DNA of 64,000 nt from Novosphingobium aureum (GTDB taxonomy: Bacteria; Pseudomonadota; Alphaproteobacteria; Sphingomonadales; Sphingomonadaceae): assembly GCF_015865035.1 (NCBI RefSeq), contig NZ_JADZGI010000001.1, positions 2,666,001-2,730,000 of the forward strand, written 5' to 3'. The first letter of the stretch is position 1; the number at the start of each line of letters is the position of its first letter. Shown here piece by piece: positions 57,682 through 64,000 of the stretch. A model generated the notes under the pieces. The model had not been told where the DNA came from and searched no databases. It was given only the letters and a program-made list of their open reading frames with translations. The position numbers and the translations under genes were made by a program.

Positions 57682-57710
57682 AAAAGGGCGGGAGCATAGC
57701 CCCCGCCCTT
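57682..57710 (-). terminator. Terminator of the outer-membrane beta-barrel gene
   Basis: AAGGGCGGG and CCCGCCCTT form a nine-base stem with a nine-base loop; on the minus strand TTTT follows. Confidence 0.85.
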
Positions 57711-57738
57711 CCCTCGGATAATTCCGGCAATACCGCGA

Positions 57739-58410
57739 TCAGAAACGCACGCCCACGCCCGCCACGATCTGGTGACGATCGAGGTCGAGGTCGAAACGCT
57801 GGCTGTCGGGGATGTCGGCGGTGTAGTCGATTTCGCCCTTCTCGTAGTTCGAGTAGCGGTATTCGAGCTTGGCGAAGACGTTGTTGCTGACCGCCTGCTC
57901 GACACCGGCGCCGATGCGCCAGCCATCGGCGTCGATGTCGCGACCGAAGAATTCCGAGCCGTTGCCATTGCGCACGTCGAACTTTGCGTTGGTGTAGCCG
58001 CCCTTGGCGTAGACCATCGTGGTCGGGGTCACGATGTAGCCCGCACGGGCACCGACGTAGATGTCGCGATTGGCCTTGACGTTGCCGATACCGAAGCCCT
58101 CGAAATCGCCGTCGCTGAACTCGGTCTTGGCGTTCGACCAGGTGATCTCCGCTTCGGGGCCGACCACGAAGCGATCGCCGATCTTGACGTCGTAACCTGC
58201 GCCGACACCGTACATGAAGCCGTCGATCGACTGGTCGTTGTCGATCTCGGAATCGTCGTCGATGCTGCTGCCGGCCTGCGTGATGTCATAACCGGCGAGG
58301 CCTTCGAGGTGGAACCCCGAGAACGGCTCTGCGGGGCCGACGTTCTGGGCCATGGCGGGAGCGGCGCTGAGCGCGGTACCGGCGGCGAGAGCGAAAAGAA
58401 TGGTCTTCAT
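57739..58410 (-). CDS. Outer-membrane beta-barrel protein
   Basis: A 223-residue porin-like protein of the OMP_b-brl/Omp25 type. Signal MKTILFALAAGTALSAAPAMAQ, then alternating beta-strand segments (GFHLEGLAGYDI, GFMYGVGAGYDVKIGDRFVVGPEAEITW, IYVGARAGYIVTPTTMVYAKGGYTNAKFD, GWRIGAGVEQAV, VFAKLEYRYSNYE) and a C-terminal aromatic ending VGVRF, the OMP assembly signal. It probably has eight strands. A mid-chain Asp-rich loop (SSIDDDSEIDNDQ) may be a surface loop. Divergent from rlmN. Confidence 0.91.
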   Translation of the reverse strand: MKTILFALAAGTALSAAPAMAQNVGPAEPFSGFHLEGLAGYDITQAGSSIDDDSEIDNDQSIDGFMYGVGAGYDVKIGDRFVVGPEAEITWSNAKTEFSDGDFEGFGIGNVKANRDIYVGARAGYIVTPTTMVYAKGGYTNAKFDVRNGNGSEFFGRDIDADGWRIGAGVEQAVSNNVFAKLEYRYSNYEKGEIDYTADIPDSQRFDLDLDRHQIVAGVGVRF

Positions 58411-58508
58411 ATGCGAACTCCAATGTTCTGTTCTTAGAGCGGTTCGATGCCGCTTGGACCAGTCAAATGCCCGTCACAGGACCGGAGTTTCATGAACGTA
58501 AGACAACG

Positions 58509-58524
58509 AAAACATTGATGTTTT
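58509..58524. promoter_or_regulatory. Inverted repeat in the rlmN/outer-membrane-protein divergent gap
   Basis: AAAACAT-TG-ATGTTTT, a perfect 7-bp inverted repeat with two-base spacing, AT-rich in GC-rich surroundings, 98 bases before the outer-membrane gene start and 139 before rlmN. Operator-like. Confidence 0.4.
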
Positions 58525-58663
58525 TTCGCAACACTGCAGCGACGAAGCGAGGTTCGCGAGCGCCGGAAATCGGGAACCGGCAAACCCTTGCAGGCGTTCG
58601 CGCGCCTGCCTGCACGCTGGCATCTTTAGTTTTGTGCGCGGATGCTCTATATCGGCGCCAATC

Positions 58664-59989
58664 ATGACAGACACGAATTCCCTGCCCGCCGGGGGGATCA
58701 TGACGATCCCCGGTCACAACGAGCCGATGCCGGTCCCGCGCCCGACGCTGGTCGACGGCGTGACGCCGCGCGCCGATGGCCGCACCGACCTCATGGGCCT
58801 GCCCAAGAAGCGCATCGCCGAGCTGTTCGAGACCGCCGGCCTCGACGCCAAGGCTGCCAAGCTGCGCGCCAAGCAGGTCTACCACTGGCTCTACCACCGC
58901 GGAGTGACCGAGTTCGAGGCGATGACCGACATCGCCAAGACCATGCGTCCCTGGCTGGCCGAGCGCTTCGTGGTCGGCCGCCCGGAGATCGTGCAGGCCC
59001 AGCATTCCAGTGACGGCACCCGCAAGTGGCTGCTGCGCACCGCGGACAACCACGATTACGAGATGGTCTTCATTCCCGATGCGGACCGCGGCACGCTGTG
59101 CGTGTCCTCGCAGGTCGGCTGCACGCTGAACTGCCGCTTCTGCCACACCGGCACGATGCGTCTCGTGCGCAACCTGACGGTGGGAGAAATCGTCGGGCAG
59201 GTCATGCTCGCACGCGATGCGCTGGGCGAATGGCCCAAGTCCGCCTCCGATACGCGCCTTGCCACCATGGCGGGCCTCGACGAGGACGAGGATGAAGGCT
59301 CGTACAGCGCGGACGGGCGCCTGCTCACCAACATCGTTATGATGGGCATGGGCGAGCCGCTCTACAACTTCGACAACGTGCGCGATGCGCTGAAGCTCGT
59401 CATGGACGGCGATGGCCTTGCCCTCTCGCGCCGCCGCATCACGCTCTCGACTTCGGGGGTGATCCCGCAGATCGAACGGTGCGGCCAGGAAATCGCCGTC
59501 AACCTTGCAGTCTCGCTCCACGCAGTGACCAAGGAAGTGCGCGACGAGATCGTGCCGATCAACAAGAAGTACGGCATCGAGGAACTGCTGCAGGCCTGTG
59601 CCGACTATCCCGGCGCCAGCAACGCGCGGCGCATCACCTTCGAATACGTGATGCTCAAGGACAAGAACGACAGCGACGACGACGCGCGCGAACTGGTCCG
59701 CCTGCTCAAGAAGTACAAGCTGCCCGCCAAGGTGAACCTCATCCCGTTCAACCCCTGGCCGGGCGCGGCGTATGAATGCTCGACGCCCGAGCGCATCAAG
59801 TCGTTCTCGAACATCGTCTTCGAAGCAGGTATCTCGGCCCCCGTGCGCACCCCGCGCGGGCGCGACATCGACGCGGCCTGCGGCCAGCTCAAGACCGCGG
59901 CCAAGAAGATGAGCCGCGCCGAGATCGACCGTCTCTATGCCGAGAAGGACAAGGAAGTGGTCGAGGAGCTGGCGCAGCTTCCGGAGTAA
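58664..59989 (+). CDS. rlmN: Dual-specificity rRNA/tRNA adenine C2-methyltransferase RlmN
   Basis: A radical-SAM enzyme that methylates A2503 of 23S rRNA and A37 of some tRNAs. The 441-residue protein has the cluster motif VGCTLNCRFCHTGTM (C-x3-C-x2-C), GEIVGQVMLARD, MMGMGEPLYNFDNV, the ITLSTSGVIPQIERCG block and the late Cys in RGRDIDAACGQLK that forms the methyl-transfer intermediate. A charged insertion (MAGLDEDEDEGSYS) precedes the MMGMGEP block. ATG 58664 starts MTDTNSLPAGG; ATG 58700 is a shorter alternative with a GGGGGG run nearby. Confidence 0.95.
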   Translation: MTDTNSLPAGGIMTIPGHNEPMPVPRPTLVDGVTPRADGRTDLMGLPKKRIAELFETAGLDAKAAKLRAKQVYHWLYHRGVTEFEAMTDIAKTMRPWLAERFVVGRPEIVQAQHSSDGTRKWLLRTADNHDYEMVFIPDADRGTLCVSSQVGCTLNCRFCHTGTMRLVRNLTVGEIVGQVMLARDALGEWPKSASDTRLATMAGLDEDEDEGSYSADGRLLTNIVMMGMGEPLYNFDNVRDALKLVMDGDGLALSRRRITLSTSGVIPQIERCGQEIAVNLAVSLHAVTKEVRDEIVPINKKYGIEELLQACADYPGASNARRITFEYVMLKDKNDSDDDARELVRLLKKYKLPAKVNLIPFNPWPGAAYECSTPERIKSFSNIVFEAGISAPVRTPRGRDIDAACGQLKTAAKKMSRAEIDRLYAEKDKEVVEELAQLPE

Positions 59990-60002
59990 GGAAGACAGGA
60001 TC

Positions 60003-60022
60003 CAAGGGGTCATCACCCCTTG
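60003..60022 (+). terminator. Weak hairpin after rlmN
   Basis: CAAGGGGT-CATC-ACCCCTTG, an eight-base stem starting 14 bases past the rlmN stop. No T run; possibly an auxiliary 3'-end structure. Confidence 0.4.
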
Positions 60023-60134
60023 ACCCCAAAATGGGCCACCTCACCAGTCTCGGCAAACGTGGCGCGCGGGACGTGAGCTAGACAGTTTGGGGAGCCCGAG
60101 GGCGATGGCTCTCGGATATACTTCCCAGACATAC

Positions 60135-60170
60135 AAAAAGGGCGGCCGGATCACTCCGACCGCCCTTTTT
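60135..60170. terminator. Bidirectional terminator between rlmN and the aldehyde oxidoreductase operon
   Basis: AAAAAGGGCGG pairs with CCGCCCTTTTT, extended inward by a CGG/CCG stem beyond a mismatch. The A and T runs make it work on either strand. Confidence 0.9.
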
Positions 60171-60186
60171 CGTGTATTCTGGTCCC

Positions 60187-62388
60187 TCAGACAGCGGGCA
60201 GCTTGTCGAGGTACTTGTCGAGCGTCAGCGGGTACTCGCGCACGCGCACGCCGGTTGCATTGTAGAGCGCGTTGGCAACCGCCGCGCCCACGCCGCAAAG
60301 GCCCAGCTCACCCACGCCCTTGGCCTTCATCGGCGAGGCAATGGCATCGAGTTCGTCGAGGAAGATCACTTCCTGGTGCGGAATGTCGGCGTGCACCGGC
60401 ACTTCGTACCCGGCAAGGTCGTGGTTGACGAAGAAGCCAAAGCGGGTGTCGACCGCCAGCTCCTCGGTCAGCGCGCCGCCAACGCCCATCGTCATTGCGC
60501 CGATCACCTGGCTGCGCGCCGAGATCGGGTTGAGGATGCGCCCGGCTGCGCAGGCCGCGAGCATACGGCGCACGTAGGTTTCGCCCGTGTAGGCATCGAC
60601 CGCAATCTCCACGAAGTGCCCGGCAAAGGTCGACTGCTGGTACTTCTCGGAAAGCTCGTCGTACTCGACCGAGTCTTCGGCCACGATCTCGCCCGAGGCC
60701 GTGGCTTCGGTGAGCTTGCGGCTCTCGCTCCCGGCGCGGATTTCGCCATCGGCGAATTCTGCCACATTCGGATCCATCGCGAAGCGCTGCGCAATGTCCT
60801 CGCGCAGCTTCACGCAGGCCGCATAGACACCCGAAGTCGAGTTCTGCGCACCCCACTGGCCGCCAGAACCGCACGAAGCGGGCATGTCGGAATCGCCCAG
60901 CGTGACCGTGACGTCCTCCAGCGGCAGGCCCAGCATCTCCGCCGCGGTCTGGGCCAGGATGGTGTAGGAACCCGTGCCGATGTCGGTCATGTCGGTCTCG
61001 ACCGTCAGCTTGCCATTGTTCGACAGGCGCACACGCGCGGCCGACTTCATCTGTACCGAATTGCGGAAACCCACGGCCATGCCGTGGCCGATCAGCCAGC
61101 GGCCTTCACGCATGCCGCCCGGAGTCTTGTTGCGCTTGTCCCAGCCAAAAGCCTCGGCCCCGCGGCGCAGGCATTCGACCATCATGCGGCTCGAATAAGG
61201 ACGGTTGGGGGTTTCGGGATCGACCTGCGTGTCGTTGACGATGCGCAGTTCGACCGGGTCCATGCCCAGCTTCTCGGCCAGTTCGTCCATCGCGCCTTCC
61301 AGCGCCATGAGGCCCGCCGTCTCGCCCGGCGCGCGCATTGCGTTCGCTTCGGGAAGGTCGAGCCGGGCAATGCGCTGCGCGGTGTAACGGTTCGCGCCTG
61401 CATAGAGGAGGCGCGTCTGGGCAATGCCGTTTTCGCCTTCCTGTCCGGCGAGGTTGCCCGAGGTACACTCGTGCGAGATCGCGGTCAGGCGCCCGTCGCG
61501 CTCGGCGCCAAAGCGCAGGCGCTGGATCGTGGCCGAACGGTGCGTGGTGTTGTTGAACACCAGCGGACGGTCAAGCATGACCTTGACCGGACGGCCCGCC
61601 TTCTTCGCGGCCAGCGCGGCCACGACCGCATCGACACGCACGAAGAGCTTGGCACCGAAGCCGCCGCCCAGAAACGGGCTGTCGAGACGGACATTGGCCG
61701 GGTCCATGTCGAGCAACTTGGCGACCGCCTGCTTGCTCCAGGCGATCATCTGGTTCGAGGTCCACAAGGTGAGCTTCTCGCCCTCCCACGCCGCAATGCT
61801 GGCGTGAGGCTCCATCATCGCGTGGCTCTCATGCGGGGTCTCGTAGGTGACGTCGATCGAGACCGGCGCCGAAGCGTAAGCCGCGTCGAAATCGCCGACC
61901 TTGCTGACATCCGGGCCATCGGAGCCCTCTACCAGCGGCGCATTCGGGGCAAGCGCGTGAAGATCGTGGTTGCCGGCCTCACGCTCATAATCGACGCGCA
62001 CGAGGTGTGCAGCCGCGCGGGCCTGCTCGAAGGTTTCGGCCACGACCAGCGCGAGCGCCTGGTGGTAGAAGCGGATCTGCGAACCACCGAAGAGCGGTAC
62101 GGTGTGACCCATGCCCAGCGGCAGTTCATCGACTTCGGTGGTGGTCAGAACGGTGATGACACCCGGCTGTGCCTGCGCCTCGCGGGTGTCGATTGCGCGC
62201 ACCTTACCCTTCGCGATAGCCGAGGGGACGATGTAGCCATAGGCCTGATTTGCCGCGACGTCGTGGCGCTCATAGGCATAGGGCGCATGACCGGTGACCT
62301 TGAGCGGACCGTCGATGCGGGTGGTGGGCTGGCCGACCACCCGCTGGCGGTCGATGACAGTATCGCCTGCAGGGGTTGAGTACTTCAT
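60187..62388 (-). CDS. paoC: Aldehyde oxidoreductase, molybdenum-binding subunit (PaoC-like)
   Basis: The large catalytic subunit of a xanthine-oxidase-family aldehyde dehydrogenase. The 733-residue protein has the domain start VVGQPTTRIDGPLKVTGHAPYAYE, GGGFGAKLF, AMRAPGETAGLMALEGAMDELAE, CGSGGQWGAQNSTSGVYAACV and the catalytic Glu in KGVGELGLCGV (about 690) that activates water. The gene set and the 4Fe-4S insert in the FAD subunit match PaoABC (YagTSR), which oxidises aromatic and other aldehydes in the periplasm with molybdopterin cytosine dinucleotide. Its ATG overlaps the preceding FAD-subunit stop. Confidence 0.93.
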   Translation of the reverse strand: MKYSTPAGDTVIDRQRVVGQPTTRIDGPLKVTGHAPYAYERHDVAANQAYGYIVPSAIAKGKVRAIDTREAQAQPGVITVLTTTEVDELPLGMGHTVPLFGGSQIRFYHQALALVVAETFEQARAAAHLVRVDYEREAGNHDLHALAPNAPLVEGSDGPDVSKVGDFDAAYASAPVSIDVTYETPHESHAMMEPHASIAAWEGEKLTLWTSNQMIAWSKQAVAKLLDMDPANVRLDSPFLGGGFGAKLFVRVDAVVAALAAKKAGRPVKVMLDRPLVFNNTTHRSATIQRLRFGAERDGRLTAISHECTSGNLAGQEGENGIAQTRLLYAGANRYTAQRIARLDLPEANAMRAPGETAGLMALEGAMDELAEKLGMDPVELRIVNDTQVDPETPNRPYSSRMMVECLRRGAEAFGWDKRNKTPGGMREGRWLIGHGMAVGFRNSVQMKSAARVRLSNNGKLTVETDMTDIGTGSYTILAQTAAEMLGLPLEDVTVTLGDSDMPASCGSGGQWGAQNSTSGVYAACVKLREDIAQRFAMDPNVAEFADGEIRAGSESRKLTEATASGEIVAEDSVEYDELSEKYQQSTFAGHFVEIAVDAYTGETYVRRMLAACAAGRILNPISARSQVIGAMTMGVGGALTEELAVDTRFGFFVNHDLAGYEVPVHADIPHQEVIFLDELDAIASPMKAKGVGELGLCGVGAAVANALYNATGVRVREYPLTLDKYLDKLPAV

Positions 62389-63341
62389 GCAGCCTCTCCT
62401 CGGGCCTTGGCCATGACGCCCGCGAGCGTACGCTCGACGAGGGCGATCTTGAATGCGTTCTGATCAGTGGGGCTGGCACCTTGCGTAAGCGCCTGCGCGG
62501 CTGCCCGGACGTCGGGCAGCGCGGCGTCTGCCGCTTCGACACGCCAGGGGCGCGGAGCGATACCGCCCACGGCGACCCGGCCCTTGCCATTCTCATCGAG
62601 CACGGCAGCGACCGATACCAGCGCGAAGGCGTAGGAACGACGGTCGCGGACCTTATGGTAGATATGCGTCCCACCCAGCGGCTTGGGCAAGGTTACGGCG
62701 GTTATGATCTCTCCGGGTTCGAGAGCGGTCTCGATGTGCGGAGTATCGCCCCAGAGCTTGTGAAATTCGCCGATCGGGATCGCGCGAGTAGTCCCATCGG
62801 GTTTCATCGTCTCGACCACAGCATCGAGCACGCGCAGCGCAACCGCCATGTCGCCGGGATAAGTGGCGATGCAGGCATCACTCACACCGACGATACCGAG
62901 CTGGCGGCTGTAGCCACCCTTGGCCGCGCAACCGCTGCCGGGCTTGCGCTTGTTGCACGATTGGTTGGTGTCGTAGAAATAGGAACAGCGCGTGCGCTGG
63001 AGCAGATTGCCGCCAGTCGTCGCCTTGTTGCGCAGCTGTCCCGAGGCACCCGCCACGATAGCGCGGGTCAGGACGCCGTAGTCGCGCCGCACGCGGATGT
63101 CCGAGGCAAGCGCGGTATTGCTGACCAGCGCACCGATCCTGAGACCGCCCTCGTCAGTTTCCTCCATCTTGTCGAGGCCGGTACCGTTCACGTCGATGAG
63201 GTGTACCGGAGCCTCGATCTCGAGCTTCATGAGGTCAAGCAGGTTGGTACCGCCCGCGATGAACTTGGCGCCCTTGCGTCCGGCAGCAGCACTGGCGGCT
63301 TCGGCGGCGCTCGTCGCGCGTTCGTAGGTAAACGGCTTCAT
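62385..63341 (-). CDS. paoB: Aldehyde oxidoreductase, FAD-binding subunit (PaoB-like)
   Basis: Relays electrons from the 2Fe-2S subunit to the final acceptor through FAD. The 318-residue protein begins MKPFTYERATSAAEAAS and has FAD-binding FIAGGTNLLDLMK and TTGGNLLQRTRC. It then has the Cys-rich insertion RCSYFYDTNQSCNKRKPGSGC that in PaoB binds an extra 4Fe-4S cluster. SDACIATYPGDMAVAL and the C-terminal CODH-like domain follow. ATG 63341 overlaps the paoA stop, and its stop overlaps the paoC ATG, so translation of all three is linked. Confidence 0.93.
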   Translation of the reverse strand: MKPFTYERATSAAEAASAAAGRKGAKFIAGGTNLLDLMKLEIEAPVHLIDVNGTGLDKMEETDEGGLRIGALVSNTALASDIRVRRDYGVLTRAIVAGASGQLRNKATTGGNLLQRTRCSYFYDTNQSCNKRKPGSGCAAKGGYSRQLGIVGVSDACIATYPGDMAVALRVLDAVVETMKPDGTTRAIPIGEFHKLWGDTPHIETALEPGEIITAVTLPKPLGGTHIYHKVRDRRSYAFALVSVAAVLDENGKGRVAVGGIAPRPWRVEAADAALPDVRAAAQALTQGASPTDQNAFKIALVERTLAGVMAKARGEAA

Positions 63342-63991
63342 GCCTTGCTCCCCGATCCGGCGACCTGCGCCATGGCCTCGGCAATGTTGGAATAGGCGCC
63401 GCAGCGACAAATGTTGCCGCTCATGCGTTCGCGCATCTCGATATTGGTCGCCTGCATGGCCCCGGTGATGTCGTCGCTGACATGGCTGGGCACGCCGCGC
63501 GCGATCTCCTCGAGCACCGCGACCGCCGAACATATCTGACCCGGAGTGCAGTAGCCGCACTGGTATCCGTCGTGCTCGACGAACGCGGCCTGCATCGGGT
63601 GCAGGTCGTCGGGGGAGCCCAGTCCCTCGATCGTGGTGATCTCGTCATCCTCGTGCATCACCGCGAGGGTCAGGCAGGAATTGATACGCTCACCATTCAC
63701 CATGACCGTGCAGGCACCGCACTGACCGTGGTCGCAGCCCTTCTTTGTTCCGGTTAGCTGTAGATGCTCGCGCAGGGCATCGAGCAGCGTGGTGCGCGTA
63801 TCGAGGTCGAGATCGTGCGCCTTGCCGTTTACTTTCATCGAAATCCTCTTGGTCGGCACGGCCGGGGCCCGGCGAGGCGTGCTCTCGGCAGCCAACGCAT
63901 GACCATAGGAAATCGATCCTACCGCGATTCCCGCCGCACTGCTTGCCAATACGCCGCGGCGCGAGACTGGCAGGAATGTTTCATCGCTCAT
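63338..63991 (-). CDS. paoA: Aldehyde oxidoreductase, 2Fe-2S subunit (PaoA-like), Tat-exported
   Basis: The iron-sulfur subunit of the molybdenum aldehyde oxidoreductase. The 217-residue protein starts with a twin-arginine signal (VSRRGVLASSAAGIAVGSISYG, likely cleavage near ALAAE), which would carry the folded complex to the periplasm. The ferredoxin-like domain binds the first 2Fe-2S (GCDHGQCGACTVMVNG, and SCLTLA), and the helical domain the second (GYQCGYCTPGQICSA, GNICRCGAYSNI). The ATG at 63991 is nine bases from the window edge, so the promoter and any chaperone gene (PaoD) lie outside. Confidence 0.93.
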   Translation of the reverse strand: MSDETFLPVSRRGVLASSAAGIAVGSISYGHALAAESTPRRAPAVPTKRISMKVNGKAHDLDLDTRTTLLDALREHLQLTGTKKGCDHGQCGACTVMVNGERINSCLTLAVMHEDDEITTIEGLGSPDDLHPMQAAFVEHDGYQCGYCTPGQICSAVAVLEEIARGVPSHVSDDITGAMQATNIEMRERMSGNICRCGAYSNIAEAMAQVAGSGSKA

Positions 63992-64000
63992 CGCGAGTAT

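Noticed and set aside
60172..62379. 735-codon plus-strand frame opposite paoC
   Set aside because: Antisense shadow; no ribosome site and no recognisable motif.

Overview
The window is high-GC, densely packed chromosomal DNA from an alphaproteobacterium. Protein sequences and gene neighbourhoods point to Sphingomonadales, near Novosphingobium or Sphingobium. Supporting signs are a CckA cell-cycle kinase next to recA, ALAS-type HemA (C4 pathway), a GTTC-N7-GTTC LexA box, BtaA/BtaB betaine-lipid genes, the carboxyspermidine polyamine route and many TTG/GTG starts. I saw no phage, insertion sequence, CRISPR array, rRNA or tRNA. This is mostly core and conserved-accessory genome, not an island.

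Layout. 1-3744: a secreted protein of unknown function (cut by the left edge) and a small membrane protein, divergent from aroK-aroB. 4065-5668: a DUF3008 protein and a POT peptide transporter broken by an internal deletion. 5700-6071: a CsaA-like tRNA-binding protein. 6233-16148: one long minus-strand set for propionyl-CoA/methylmalonyl-CoA metabolism (pccB, thiolase, epimerase, mutase, DUF3445, bioB, LprI-like, pccA), with a promoter and operator-like palindrome in front of pccB. 16498-22069: glutathione reductase, a subtilase lipoprotein and pgi. 22236-25870: lepB-rnc-era and an SGNH hydrolase. 25908-31517: a 59-residue DNA-binding-like protein too short for usual ORF cut-offs, topA, a membrane protein of unknown function, dprA and plsY. 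31649-35338: murI, hemA and an Old Yellow Enzyme.

35463-39616 holds three polyamine genes (ornithine/lysine decarboxylase, carboxynorspermidine decarboxylase and dehydrogenase), enough for putrescine to spermidine through carboxyspermidine. 39816-42972 is btaA-btaB, a threonine/serine dehydratase and an 84-residue protein. A Pho-box-like repeat lies 64 bases before btaA. 43214-48630 (minus) carries smpB, two tandem DUF2062 genes, cckA and recA, with stop/start overlaps between the first four and a LexA box before recA. 48949-58410 holds secreted and envelope functions: S9 peptidase, dapA, lytic transglycosylase, GH27 galactosidase, greB, TPM lipoprotein, small exported proteins and an outer-membrane beta-barrel. 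58664-63991 has rlmN and a three-subunit PaoABC-type molybdenum aldehyde oxidoreductase exported by Tat.

The most unusual non-coding signal is a perfect 44-bp alternating purine/pyrimidine tract immediately upstream of topA. It could adopt Z-DNA under negative supercoiling, and the adjacent gene product removes negative supercoils. Others are a perfect 26-bp palindrome upstream of hemA with TGT-N12-ACA spacing, the Pho-like repeat before btaAB and the palindrome before pccB. Gene assignments rest on recognising family motifs by eye; no database search was run.
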